This document shows positions 33,604 to 42,142 of a stretch of DNA of 60,524 bases, piece by piece; within the stretch, counting starts at the first letter, position 1; each line of letters begins with the position of its first letter. The translations under genes and the position numbers were made by a program. This DNA is from Lachnospiraceae bacterium (GTDB taxonomy: Bacteria; Bacillota; Clostridia; Lachnospirales; Lachnospiraceae): the NCBI GenBank assembly GCA_022791815.1, contig JAAVZU010000091.1:1-60524 (forward strand), in the 5' to 3' direction. Under the pieces are notes generated by a model that worked only from the letters and a program-made list of their open reading frames with translations, was not told the DNA's origin and ran no database searches.

Positions 33604-34596
33604 ATGAAAGAGAAGATTTTAACGACTAAGAAAAATGGACTATTGGCAACTGGAGTTATTTCTGTGTTGTATTTACTGGCAATTGGCATGTGCATTCTTG
33701 GAGGGATTGTAGGAAATGCATTTATAGTAGTTCCAGGAGTTGTTTGGGTGTGTATTGGGTGGTTTCCATTTTTAGGACTGAAGATATTAAAACCACAAGA
33801 AGCATTGGTGTTTACTTTGTTTGGTAACTATGTAGGAACGATTAAAGAAGCTGGATTTTATTTTGTGAATCCTTTTTGCGTGGCAGTAAACCCTGCTGCC
33901 AAGACAAAGCTAAATCAAAGTGGAGATGTGAAACAAGGCAAAACACTTGATGTAATGAAGATAGGAAATGGGGAAAGTATAAGTAAGAAGATTTCTACAA
34001 AGGTGATGACCTTAAATAACAGCAGACAAAAGATTAATGATTGTCTGGGTAATCCAATTGAGATTGGTATAGCTGTAACTTGGCGTGTGGCAGATACGGC
34101 ACAGGCAGTATTTCATGTAGATAATTATAAAGAGTACTTATCCCTGCAGTGTGATGCTGCGGTAAGAAATATAGTCCGTATATATCCTTATGATGTGGCA
34201 CCAGATGTAGATACAACTGGAGATGGTAAAGCAGATGAAGGAAGCCTTCGTGGTTCCAGCGAAGTAGTAGCAGAGCGTATCAGGGAAGAGATTCAGGAGA
34301 AGGTGAAAGAGGCAGGACTCGAGGTCTTAGAGTCTAGAATTACTTATCTTGCTTATGCACCAGAGATTGCAGCAGCTATGCTGCAAAGACAACAGGCAGC
34401 AGCAATTATAGATGCCAGAAAGATGATTGTGGACGGAGCAGTCGGAATGGTAGAAATGGCACTTGAGAGTTTAGATAAAAATAAGATAGTAGAACTGGAT
34501 GAAGAAAGAAAAGCAGCTATGGTTTCTAATTTACTAGTTGTGCTATGCGGCAATCATGATGCACAACCAATTGTAAACTCGGGAAGTCTTTACTAA
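33604..34596 (+). CDS. SPFH domain-containing membrane protein
   Basis: The product (330 aa) has two hydrophobic segments (about 18-40, 43-60), then an SPFH/Band 7 domain (about 65-290: [67 protein letters not shown]). Longer in its membrane part and different from the stomatin at 2035. ATG 33604 follows GGAGG. The C-terminal half links directly to an Arc-like gene one base later, a pairing known across many bacteria with unknown purpose. Confidence 0.87.
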   Translation: MKEKILTTKKNGLLATGVISVLYLLAIGMCILGGIVGNAFIVVPGVVWVCIGWFPFLGLKILKPQEALVFTLFGNYVGTIKEAGFYFVNPFCVAVNPAAKTKLNQSGDVKQGKTLDVMKIGNGESISKKISTKVMTLNNSRQKINDCLGNPIEIGIAVTWRVADTAQAVFHVDNYKEYLSLQCDAAVRNIVRIYPYDVAPDVDTTGDGKADEGSLRGSSEVVAERIREEIQEKVKEAGLEVLESRITYLAYAPEIAAAMLQRQQAAAIIDARKMIVDGAVGMVEMALESLDKNKIVELDEERKAAMVSNLLVVLCGNHDAQPIVNSGSLY

Positions 34597-34597
34597 T

Positions 34598-34801
34598 ATG
34601 GCAGAAGAGAAGAAAAAACAGGTTCCACTCCGGTTATCATCTAAACTATATAATGCCATTGCCGCATGGGCAGAGGATGATTTCCGTTCGGTAAATGGAC
34701 AAATTGAATATCTTCTGACAGAATGTGTAAGACAGAGAAAAAAGAATGGAAAATATGTATCCGATGAGATAGATAAGCCTTTGGATTTAGATATTGAATA
34801 G
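34598..34801 (+). CDS. Arc-like ribbon-helix-helix protein
   Basis: The product (67 aa) has the ribbon [20 protein letters not shown] followed by helices [19 protein letters not shown], the pattern of Arc/MetJ DNA-binding proteins. Starts one base after the SPFH stop, so translation is probably coupled. Likely autoregulator of this operon through the palindrome at 33546. Confidence 0.83.
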   Translation: MAEEKKKQVPLRLSSKLYNAIAAWAEDDFRSVNGQIEYLLTECVRQRKKNGKYVSDEIDKPLDLDIE

Positions 34802-34833
34802 AGAATCTTAATAGGCTAAAGGGGGAAGTGTTA

Positions 34834-35088
34834 TTGGATTTTATACTGGAATTTTTTGTCAGTCTTATTGGAGAACTTATTGTTGATGGAAGGAAAGAAA
34901 GTTGGGTTCCTAAACCTCTCCGAATATTATTATCGATTTTTTTGGGGGGTATATATTTAGGTGTGGTAGGGCTTTGTATTTTGCTTGCAGTTAAAGCGGG
35001 TAATATTGCTGTAAAAATATTATCTGTATGTCTGGCTATAGTCCTTATTGTCTTTTTAATCTGGCATGTGAAAAAGGTTTTTAAGTAA
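34834..35088 (+). CDS. Small membrane protein
   Basis: The product (84 aa) has an N-terminal amphipathic/hydrophobic segment (DFILEFFVSLIGELIVDG) and two transmembrane helices (about 28-72). TTG 34834 is preferred to GTG 34828 because GGGGGAAG lies at the right distance. No family recognised. Same operon as SPFH-Arc; terminator follows at 35101. Confidence 0.65.
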   Translation: MDFILEFFVSLIGELIVDGRKESWVPKPLRILLSIFLGGIYLGVVGLCILLAVKAGNIAVKILSVCLAIVLIVFLIWHVKKVFK

Positions 35089-35100
35089 ATAATAAAAAGA

Positions 35101-35144
35101 AAAAATAACCAAAGCAGTGTAATTTGTTTTGGTTATTTTTTTTC
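35101..35144 (+). terminator. Terminator of the SPFH-Arc operon
   Basis: AAAAATAACCAAA pairs with TTTTGGTTATTTTT, continuing into a T-run. Confidence 0.88.
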
Positions 35145-35210
35145 TTGACGAACAAAATTTGACTTTGTACATAAACTGATACTAGAAAATTTAGAAAGGA
35201 GACTGGTCAG

Positions 35211-35552
35211 ATGATGCAAGATAGTTGTAATTGTAACAATCAGAACAATTGGCAAAATCAAGGAATGAATCGAAACTGCGGAAGACCAAAATGTATGGGA
35301 CAAAGAGGGAGTTATGGAATGGAGTCTTCCTGTGGCAGAGAAGATGAGCCAAACACTAATCCATGCTATCATAAAGAACTACCAGTTGATCGAATAAAAC
35401 CAGGAATGGGATATGTACCTTGGCAGAGTTTTGAAAATGTTTTATGTGCAAAAGAGGGATTGGAACATGGAACCATTTTTGCTGATTTAATTCTTCCATT
35501 TTATGGAAGTTCTATGCATGGAAATTCAGGTAATGGAAGGAGATATAGATAG
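35211..35552 (+). CDS. cotJA: Spore coat-associated protein CotJA
   Basis: The product (113 aa) has an Asn/Gln/Cys-rich N-terminus and the CotJA core DRIKPGMGYVPWQSFEN, then GTIFADLILPFYG. First gene of the cotJABC set, made in the mother cell during sporulation. In B. subtilis it depends on sigma-E; here CATAAACT at 35168 could be a sigma-E-like -10, but no clear -35 is seen. Confidence 0.9.
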   Translation: MMQDSCNCNNQNNWQNQGMNRNCGRPKCMGQRGSYGMESSCGREDEPNTNPCYHKELPVDRIKPGMGYVPWQSFENVLCAKEGLEHGTIFADLILPFYGSSMHGNSGNGRRYR

Positions 35553-35553
35553 C

Positions 35554-35811
35554 ATGAAACAAGGAAATCAAAGCCAGCTTAAAAATTTTATAAATGAAGT
35601 AAGTTTTGCCATTGATGATTTAGTATTATTTCTGGATACACATCCATGTGATAAAGAAGCACTTGCCTGCTATCAGGACTATAGGAAAATGCGTCAAGAA
35701 GCAATGGAAGAGTATAGCCGATGCTATGGACCGCTTTTAGATGACATGGTATTGGATAAGGAAGAGTGGACCTGGGCATTGCAGCCAGCACCATGGAAAG
35801 GAGAGTGCTAA
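35554..35811 (+). CDS. cotJB: Spore coat protein CotJB
   Basis: The product (85 aa) is helical with VSFAIDDLVLFLDTHPCDKEAL and YGPLLDDMV, then EWTWALQPAPWKGEC, the CotJB hallmark ending. ATG 35554 is chosen (AAGGAG upstream), one base after the cotJA stop. Confidence 0.93.
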   Translation: MKQGNQSQLKNFINEVSFAIDDLVLFLDTHPCDKEALACYQDYRKMRQEAMEEYSRCYGPLLDDMVLDKEEWTWALQPAPWKGEC

Positions 35812-35814
35812 TTT

Positions 35815-36435
35815 ATGTGGAATTATGAAAAAAGATTGCAGTATCCAGTTAATATAAAAAAATGTAATCCCCAAATTGCACAAGTAATTATTAGTCAGTT
35901 TGGAGGACCTGATGGAGAACTCGCTGCTTCTATGCGGTATTTATCACAAAGATATACGATGCCCTATAATGAGGTAGCTGCATTATTAACAGATATTGGT
36001 ACAGAGGAACTGGCTCATATGGAAATGATTTCTACGATTGTTTATCAATTAACAAGGAATTTGACGCCAGAAGAAATTAAAGAAAGTGGATTTGATAAAT
36101 ATTATGTAGACCATACTACTGCACTTTGGCCACAAGCAGCAGGAGGTATTCCTTTTAATGCATGTGAATTTCAGTCAAAAGGAGATGCCATTACAGATTT
36201 ATTTGAGGATTTGGCAGCAGAACAGAAGGCACGTACTACTTATGATAATATTTTACGTTTGGTACATGATCCAGATGTGTGTGATCCTATCCGCTTCCTT
36301 AGAGCAAGAGAAATTGTGCATTTCCAGCGTTTCGGTGAAGGCCTTCGTATTGTTCAGGATAGATTAAATGCAAAGAACTTTTATATGTGCAATCCAGAAT
36401 TTGACAAGGGCTGTTTCAATCAGAAACAGTGCTAG
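35815..36435 (+). CDS. cotJC: Spore coat protein CotJC (manganese catalase family)
   Basis: The product (206 aa) has the ferritin-like diiron/dimanganese ligands in LLTDIGTEELAHMEMI and FEDLAAEQKARTTY, then EIVHFQRFGE. Structural coat protein and possible peroxide scavenger. Third gene of the operon, 3 bases after cotJB; terminator at 36493. Confidence 0.94.
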   Translation: MWNYEKRLQYPVNIKKCNPQIAQVIISQFGGPDGELAASMRYLSQRYTMPYNEVAALLTDIGTEELAHMEMISTIVYQLTRNLTPEEIKESGFDKYYVDHTTALWPQAAGGIPFNACEFQSKGDAITDLFEDLAAEQKARTTYDNILRLVHDPDVCDPIRFLRAREIVHFQRFGEGLRIVQDRLNAKNFYMCNPEFDKGCFNQKQC

Positions 36436-36492
36436 AAAAATTATTTATTTATTCACATCATGATTGCAAATATTTATAAAGTGAAGTAAAAT

Positions 36493-36572
36493 AGATATTC
36501 ATATCCCCTCTCATAGAAGTTCTTTATGGATAGGAAAGAGAGGGGATGATTATCTGTTTTAATTTTTTCTTA
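36493..36572 (+). terminator. cotJABC terminator
   Basis: ATCCCCTCTC (36503-36512) is inverted at 36538-36547, and outer AGAT..TCAT / ATGA..ATCT arms extend the stem up to TTTTAATTTTTT. Confidence 0.75.
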
Positions 36573-36601
36573 CATAGATAAGAAATAAAAGAAGATTATA
36601 T

Positions 36602-36629
36602 GCAACTGTTCTTAGTTATGAACAATTAC
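36602..36629. repeat. 28-nt dispersed palindrome (copy 3)
   Basis: GCAACTGTTC ... GAACAATTAC, same 28-base length as copy 1, with mismatches at the arms' outer ends. Lies in the leader of the histidine phosphatase gene. Confidence 0.6.
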
Positions 36630-36650
36630 ACAAAGAAGGGGAGATGTATT

Positions 36651-37190
36651 ATGGGGCATATTTATTTTGCAAGACATGGACAAACTATTTGGAATGTGGA
36701 GAATAAAATTTGTGGGGCAACGGATATTGCACTTACAGAGTTGGGACAAAAGCAGGCAAGGGAACTGGGAGAAAAGATTGTGGCAGAAGAGATAAAAATA
36801 GATGAAATTCTCTATTCTCCCCTTTGCCGTGCCAAAGATACTGCTAAGGAAGTGGCAAGGGTGGCAGGAATACCAGCAAGAGTAGAGCCAAGACTTGTGG
36901 AACAGAATTTTGGCAAGTATGAATCTACCCCAAGAGATGGTGAAGAATTTCAGGCAGCCAAACAAGAATTTCTTAATCATTATGAAGGCGGGGAGTCTAT
37001 GTTTCAGCTTGCACAAAGAATTTATAACCTTTTAGATGATTTAAAAAAGGAATCTAATAAGAAAACATATTTATTGGTAGCACATAATGGAATTTCAAGA
37101 GTAGTACAATCCTATTTTTTTGATATGACAAATGAGGAATATGCAGCTTTTGGAATAAAAAATTGTGAAATACGGAGATTTGATTTTTAG
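36651..37190 (+). CDS. Histidine phosphatase family protein (phosphoglycerate mutase-like)
   Basis: The product (179 aa) has the catalytic ARHGQT at residues 6-11, YSPLCRAKDTAKEV, EQNFGKYE and the second His in VAHNGISRVV. Substrates in this family range from sugar phosphates to cobalamin intermediates; none is implied here. ATG 36651 has GGGGAG upstream; the longer frame overlaps the repeat at 36602. Its TAG stop lies in the left arm of the inverted-repeat element at 37188. Confidence 0.9.
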   Translation: MGHIYFARHGQTIWNVENKICGATDIALTELGQKQARELGEKIVAEEIKIDEILYSPLCRAKDTAKEVARVAGIPARVEPRLVEQNFGKYESTPRDGEEFQAAKQEFLNHYEGGESMFQLAQRIYNLLDDLKKESNKKTYLLVAHNGISRVVQSYFFDMTNEEYAAFGIKNCEIRRFDF

Positions 37191-37290
37191 ATAATTGTGA
37201 AACTCTATTTGTTTTTTATGCAAAGTTCATATATTAACATATACGAATTTATACAAAAATATAGACTAATAATAGTTTCACAATTATCTA
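37188..37290. repeat. 103-bp element with perfect 17-bp inverted ends
   Basis: TAGATAATTGTGAAACT (37188-37204) is exactly inverted at 37274-37290. It sits between two converging genes and includes the stop codon of the left one. The ends match the 1321 and 59730 elements. It may fold as a long hairpin and stop transcription from both sides. Confidence 0.75.
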
Positions 37291-37315
37291 GATTTGATTA
37301 TGCTACAAAAAGTAT

Positions 37316-38623
37316 TTAGTCAGAAAATTCAGAGATGTCTTTATCCACTCCATTGATTTTAATATGGAAATTATCTTCTACAGGGATTACAAGACAGGTT
37401 TTCCCGTCAACTACTTTCTTAGTAACTTTGGAGGCATGGTCTGCTTTTACTTTTACTACTACATCAATTGCCGACTGTTGAGATAATTCAGGAGATGAAA
37501 CAATGGACAACTCCTGGCTCTGTTGTTTGATAACCGTATCTTTTTCTTCAATGGCAGCTTCTTTTTCTTCAATAGTAGTTTGAAGGGCAAGAACTTGATC
37601 TGTCATGGCTTTTTGCTGATGCCTTTTTTCGTTTTCAGCGATAATTTTCTTGTCAATCAGAGAATCCACAATGGGTGGTTCTTTGGCAAACTCTGATTGA
37701 TAAGCTTCTTCAATCACATGAGCAATCGTATCTGGAATACCAGATCCCGCCATAACTGTCTGTAAAGTATGGTTATCAAGAACCAGTTCTTCTTCAGAAT
37801 CTTCCTCTTCATGTTCCGTTAGCATTTGATGCAGTTCATCTTGAATATCCATCAAAGCAGATTCTTTTACATCTGCATGTTCATCAATGACATGCTGTAC
37901 AAGATTGTTAAATACATTTTTTTGAATCGTTGCTGTACGTTTTGCAGGACAGCCAAGTAAATCCTCCATAAGTTCTATGTGAGGTTCTTTTGTATCTTTT
38001 GTGTAGAACATAACGGAATGAATGTCTGTACTTCTTTCTGTAAAGGCAGGAAAGATAAAGCCAGAATCAGGTACACCAACTACCCAGTCACGAATGCGGG
38101 AACCTATACGCTGCTGGTCTTCACGATAACCAAGGGCAGCTTTTGATAAAGTAACTGGACAAATAGCACAAAGTATGTATTCATAGACCTCTTCTGACTC
38201 ATCAATCTTTAGATTATCACTAGTTTTCTTTATCACATCATAAGCATCATGAAATAATAAAATTAAATAGTTGCCTGAATAATCATAATTTTCAATTACC
38301 AAATCAAAAAAACGGTCAAATAATTCTGGATTTTTTAATTTGCTTTCCCGAAGGCCCATAAGAAATTGCTGTTTACCACCAGCTTCTTCTTCCTCTCTTG
38401 GAAATTCTAGTTCCAGCAAGTTGTTATGAATAGTGCCTGATAAAGTTTTCTTAGCAATATCTAAATATTTATAAAATTCTTCCTCATCTAAGTTAAGAAA
38501 TGTTTCGTGTATATTTACTACTTTATTTTTGTCTGCATCAATATAGCAGCCTGCCATTTTTGTAAAGGTACAGCCATTCTTAGTAAAGCGTTTCTTTAAT
38601 TCTAAGACATCTTTTTTTAACAT
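37316..38623 (-). CDS. DUF4317 family protein
   Basis: The product (435 aa) is a soluble, acidic protein. N-terminus LKKDVLELKKRFTKNGCTF, with GCYIDADKNKV and NLDEEEFYKYLDIAKKTLSG, matches the clostridial DUF4317 family. A Glu/Gln-rich coiled coil lies at about 330-375. The function is unknown. AGAAGGGAG precedes the start. Single gene, converging on the histidine phosphatase gene. Confidence 0.85.
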   Translation of the reverse strand: MLKKDVLELKKRFTKNGCTFTKMAGCYIDADKNKVVNIHETFLNLDEEEFYKYLDIAKKTLSGTIHNNLLELEFPREEEEAGGKQQFLMGLRESKLKNPELFDRFFDLVIENYDYSGNYLILLFHDAYDVIKKTSDNLKIDESEEVYEYILCAICPVTLSKAALGYREDQQRIGSRIRDWVVGVPDSGFIFPAFTERSTDIHSVMFYTKDTKEPHIELMEDLLGCPAKRTATIQKNVFNNLVQHVIDEHADVKESALMDIQDELHQMLTEHEEEDSEEELVLDNHTLQTVMAGSGIPDTIAHVIEEAYQSEFAKEPPIVDSLIDKKIIAENEKRHQQKAMTDQVLALQTTIEEKEAAIEEKDTVIKQQSQELSIVSSPELSQQSAIDVVVKVKADHASKVTKKVVDGKTCLVIPVEDNFHIKINGVDKDISEFSD

Positions 38624-38755
38624 AGTTTTCTCCCTTCTTTTTCTTTTGATAAAAGTATAACTGGTATTTTAATGAAAAACAAGACAAGAATATCATAAAC
38701 ATTTGTTTGTCGGAAAATGCAAAATATGGTATAATAAACCAAGATTATTTATGAT

Positions 38756-38783
38756 CTGTAATATAGGATATGAATAATTGGGG
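38756..38783 (+). repeat. CTGTAATATA-type dispersed motif (copy 3)
   Basis: CTGTAATATAGGATATGAAT then AATTGGGG, in the leader of the nitroreductase gene. Nearest to copy 1 at 6259. Confidence 0.6.
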
Positions 38784-38817
38784 ACAAGTTTATTAAAAAG
38801 CAGAAAGGGGTTTTATT

Positions 38818-39363
38818 ATGGAGTTACAAGCATGTTTAGAGGGAAGAAAGAGTATTCGCCATTTTACAGAAGAGACAGTACCACATGAAGTTGTAGAGAA
38901 AATTGTTAAGGCAGCATCTATGTCACCTTCTTGGAAGAATACACAAGTGGTACGTTATACAGTAGTAGAGGATAAAGAACTGATCCAGAAAATTGGAGAA
39001 GAGGGTATTCTTGGCTTTAAGCCAAATACTAAAACTATTTTGAATTGCCATTCTTTGGTTATACAAAGTGTTGTAACTGGAATCTGTGGTTATGAGGAAG
39101 ATGGAAGCTATACTACTAGCTTTGGTAATAGCTGGGAAATGTATGATGCAGGAATTTCTGCACAAAGCTTTATGCTGGCTGCCCATGAACAGGGAGTTGG
39201 AACAGTTGTAATGGGGATTATTGATGAAGATAAAATTGCAGAATGGATTGGTTTACCAGAGGGAGAACGCGTAACAGCATTAATTGCCATGGGTTACCAA
39301 TCTGGTGAATTAAAACATATTACACCAAGAAAAGAGGTTTCTGAAATTTTAAGATATAAATAA
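38818..39363 (+). CDS. Nitroreductase family protein
   Basis: The product (181 aa) is an FMN enzyme of the small nitroreductase class: GRKSIRHFTEETVP at 9-22, SMSPSWKNTQVVRYTVV, AHEQGVGTVVMGI and the C-terminal LIAMGYQSGE. Predicted NAD(P)H-dependent reductase of unknown substrate. Strong ribosome site (AAAGGGG); terminator follows at 39386. Confidence 0.9.
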   Translation: MELQACLEGRKSIRHFTEETVPHEVVEKIVKAASMSPSWKNTQVVRYTVVEDKELIQKIGEEGILGFKPNTKTILNCHSLVIQSVVTGICGYEEDGSYTTSFGNSWEMYDAGISAQSFMLAAHEQGVGTVVMGIIDEDKIAEWIGLPEGERVTALIAMGYQSGELKHITPRKEVSEILRYK

Positions 39364-39385
39364 AAGAAAGACTTCAAGAACATTT

Positions 39386-39430
39386 GACCATTTTCTAATT
39401 GGAGATTTTCAATAGAAGATGGTCTTTTTA
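39386..39430 (+). terminator. Nitroreductase terminator
   Basis: GACCATTTTCT pairs with AGAAGATGGTC (one mismatch) around a 20-base loop, then TTTTTAT. Confidence 0.65.
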
Positions 39431-39504
39431 TAGCACTTTAATGATAAATACTATTTCGTGATTGTGATCAGCATGCGGAAAGATTAAAGTGTATAAGCAA
39501 TTTC

Positions 39505-39632
39505 GTAACAGTTCAGTCTTACCATTCATTATTTTATCTGAATATATATTATGACTAAAAGTATTATAAATTGGCTGGCAAAATATTCATGTGTGGTATT
39601 AAGCATATACTTTTGCATGACTGAACAATAAC
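39505..39632. repeat. Palindrome-family element with 14-bp inverted ends
   Basis: GTAACAGTTCAGTC (39505-39518) is matched by GACTGAACAATAAC (39619-39632) with two mismatches. The ends resemble those of the 28-nt palindromes facing outward. Confidence 0.5.
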
Positions 39633-39660
39633 CAAATTTCTAGCTTGTGCAGAAAAAACA

Positions 39661-39689
39661 TGGCATTCTCATATTTTTTGTGATATAAT
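39661..39689 (+). promoter_or_regulatory. Probable promoter of the 39.8-43.5 kb operon
   Basis: TGGCAT, 17-base spacer, TATAAT. The -10 is consensus, the -35 poor. Confidence 0.5.
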
Positions 39690-39702
39690 AATAATCATGC
39701 CT

Positions 39703-39775
39703 GCGTTGCGGGTATCTCCATGTATGAAAGTTGATTGTTATGTGCTACGCACCTTTACAATCACAATATGAATTT
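39703..39775 (-). repeat. Modular structured repeat, reverse orientation, in the cdaA operon leader
   Basis: Read on the minus strand: GTGATTG, GGTGCGTAGCACATA, CAATCAACTTTCAT, as at 12839 and 52529. The GTGC-GTA-GCAC hairpin is kept. Confidence 0.65.
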
Positions 39776-39807
39776 ATTAAAAGATTGAGTAGTCGGGGTG
39801 AATGGTA

Positions 39808-40212
39808 TTGATAGATTTAGAGAAAGTAAGAATTATGACGAAGCTTGCTGTTTTTGAGCAGGAAGAGGAAGAAGATGCCATTAAGATAACCAGATATTAT
39901 CAAGGAGATTATGTACGCCATGAATTACTAAAAACTTTGGTGTGTATAACTTTTGGTTATGTGTGTTTATGTGTATTAGGGGTATTATATCAATTAGAAT
40001 ATTTAATTGGGAATGCAATAAAACTTGATTATTCAAAGTTATTGGTGGAATTGATTGGCGGTTATTGTATCTTATTAATTTTGTATGGTATTGGTGTGTC
40101 ATTGGGTTATATACATCAATATCATAGGGCAAAAAAGAAGATAAAGGGTTATGATAAAAATTTACATGTTTTAAGAAAATTGTATCGAAAGGAAAAAGAA
40201 AGGGAAAAGTAA
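39808..40212 (+). CDS. Hypothetical two-helix membrane protein
   Basis: The product (134 aa) has an acidic N-terminus (EQEEEEDAIK), two transmembrane helices (about 40-65 and 80-105) and a Lys-rich end. No family recognised. TTG 39808 is preferred to ATG 39802 because GGGGTG is 7 bases upstream of the former and touches the latter; either is possible. First gene of the operon ending in cdaA-cdaR. Confidence 0.65.
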   Translation: MIDLEKVRIMTKLAVFEQEEEEDAIKITRYYQGDYVRHELLKTLVCITFGYVCLCVLGVLYQLEYLIGNAIKLDYSKLLVELIGGYCILLILYGIGVSLGYIHQYHRAKKKIKGYDKNLHVLRKLYRKEKEREK

Positions 40213-40232
40213 GAATCAGAGGTTAAATAAAT

Positions 40233-41234
40233 ATGGATAAAAAAATATATTTAAAAACAGTATTAGAGTGGAGAGAAAAACTATATACCTATTACATAGG
40301 ATATGAGAAATATGTAAAGATATTGGTCAAATTTATCATGGCTCTTGTTGCGTTTTATATGGTATCCAATCAGTTACCATACCAGAATAAGCTTGAAAAA
40401 CCATGGATTCTTTTGGGATTATCTTTAATTGGGACGATTTTGCCATATAGTATTCTTGTCCTATTGGTTACTTTAACTGTGGTTTTTCAGATATATTTTC
40501 TTTCCCCTGTATTAGCAGCTATGACAGCCGTTTTTGCGTTTGTTTTGTATCTGATGGTTGCAAGATATGACCAAAAATCCATTGTAGCAGTAGTGTTTTT
40601 ACCGATATTTATTATTTGGAAGATACCGTTTGCAATTGCTTTGGTACTTGGTTTGTTATTTGGACCAACAAGTATTTTGACAGCAGCTTGTGGTGTAGTA
40701 ATGTATTATATTCTACAAGCAGTAAAAAATATACAAATAGGGCAGGAAAGTAACGTAACAGATATATTATCATTAGTTCAATTATTCTTAGACAGGATAA
40801 TTAAGAATCAGAATATGTATGTGATGCTGGCTGCTATTGTGGCTGTTGTATTTGTTACATGGTTTATAAGAACCAGAAAGATGAGTTATGCCTTCGAGAT
40901 CGCTATTCTAGCAGGAACCGTATGTGGTATTCTTATGCTTCTTTTTGGAAATTTAGTGTATGAAAGTGAATTTTCCATTATGTGGGTATTTCTTGGAAGT
41001 CTTTTATCTGGAGTTATTGGATATATTGTACATTTTATGCATATGGTTTTAGATTATGGTCAAACCGAAGATGTACAATTTGAGGACGACGATTATTATT
41101 ATTATGTGAGAGCTGTCCCTAAAATGAAAATGACAATTGAAAATAAGAAGATAAAGAAGATTTATTCTAACAAGGGTAATACCCAAAGTAGAAGAACTTA
41201 TGAAAGAAATATGTCTAATCGCAATAGACCATGA
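40233..41234 (+). CDS. Hypothetical polytopic membrane protein
   Basis: The product (333 aa) has about eight hydrophobic segments between residues 30 and 275, and a charged cytoplasmic end with an acidic DVQFEDDDYYYYVRAVPKMK stretch followed by a basic tail. No transporter signature recognised. Lies 20 bases after the previous gene and just upstream of cdaA, so it may modulate cyclic-di-AMP synthesis (inference from context only). Confidence 0.75.
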   Translation: MDKKIYLKTVLEWREKLYTYYIGYEKYVKILVKFIMALVAFYMVSNQLPYQNKLEKPWILLGLSLIGTILPYSILVLLVTLTVVFQIYFLSPVLAAMTAVFAFVLYLMVARYDQKSIVAVVFLPIFIIWKIPFAIALVLGLLFGPTSILTAACGVVMYYILQAVKNIQIGQESNVTDILSLVQLFLDRIIKNQNMYVMLAAIVAVVFVTWFIRTRKMSYAFEIAILAGTVCGILMLLFGNLVYESEFSIMWVFLGSLLSGVIGYIVHFMHMVLDYGQTEDVQFEDDDYYYYVRAVPKMKMTIENKKIKKIYSNKGNTQSRRTYERNMSNRNRP

Positions 41235-41254
41235 ATGAGAGAAGGGGAGGGAAT

Positions 41255-42118
41255 ATGGAAAGAATTCTTGATTTTATTAAGAAATATGGTTCATGGATGG
41301 AATTGCCATCAATAACATTGATTGATATCTTAGAAATCGCGATTATTGCCTTTGGTATTTACCAAGTAATTATTTGGGTTAAGAAGACCAGAGCATGGAT
41401 GTTGGTAAAAGGATTGATTGTGTTATTAGTTATTTGTTTAATTGCAATTATCCTGAATATGAATGTTGTATTATGGATATTTGAAAAGACTATAGGAGTA
41501 GGAATTACAGCCTTAATAATAGTTTTTCAGCCAGAGCTTCGTAAAGCGTTAGAACAACTTGGAAGAAAGCAAATTTTTAAACCTCTTTTGGTTTTTGACA
41601 GCCAAAAGGGAGAAAATGAAAAGTTTTCAGAAAAGACAGTTAACGAGATTGTCCGGGCAACTTATGAGCTTGCAAGAGCGAAGACTGGGGCGCTTATTGT
41701 ACTTGGTAATGAAGTGACTCTCGCTGAGTATGAGAGAACGGGAATTGTATTAGATTCATTGGTAAGCAGCCAGTTATTGATTAATATATTTGAACATAAT
41801 ACTCCTTTGCATGATGGTGCTATTATTATTCAGAAAGATAGAATTACATCTGCAACTTGTTACTTGCCATTATCAGATAATATGGAATTAAGTAAAGATT
41901 TAGGAACCAGACACAGAGCCGGAGTGGGAATTAGTGAAGTAACAGATAGTTTGACTATTATTGTATCAGAGGAAACAGGAAAAGTATCGATTGCATTTGG
42001 TGGCGAATTATTACGAAATGTAGATGGAGAGTATTTAAAGGCAAAAATAACTAATTTCACTGGCACTCCAAAGATTGATAAGAGAAGGCTGCGTTTTTGG
42101 AAACGTAAGGAAAAGTAG
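41255..42118 (+). CDS. cdaA: Diadenylate cyclase CdaA
   Basis: The product (287 aa) makes cyclic di-AMP from two ATP. Three transmembrane helices (about 22-90) precede a DAC domain with LHDGAIII (DGA at 187-189) and GTRHRAGVGISE (RHR at 219-221), the catalytic motifs. ATG 41255 with GGGGAGG upstream; the in-frame ATG 41231 overlaps the previous gene. The regulator gene cdaR follows, as usual; glmM, the usual third partner, is not here. Controls potassium and osmolyte balance and wall stress. Confidence 0.95.
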   Translation: MERILDFIKKYGSWMELPSITLIDILEIAIIAFGIYQVIIWVKKTRAWMLVKGLIVLLVICLIAIILNMNVVLWIFEKTIGVGITALIIVFQPELRKALEQLGRKQIFKPLLVFDSQKGENEKFSEKTVNEIVRATYELARAKTGALIVLGNEVTLAEYERTGIVLDSLVSSQLLINIFEHNTPLHDGAIIIQKDRITSATCYLPLSDNMELSKDLGTRHRAGVGISEVTDSLTIIVSEETGKVSIAFGGELLRNVDGEYLKAKITNFTGTPKIDKRRLRFWKRKEK

Positions 42119-42142
42119 TGAGAGACTGTGAGGTGTGAAACG

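Larger units (their letters stand above)
39364..39807. other. Intergenic region before the cdaA operon
   Basis: In order: terminator (39386), element with inverted ends (39505-39632), probable promoter (39661-39689) and the reverse modular repeat (39703-39775) in the leader. Confidence 0.6.
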
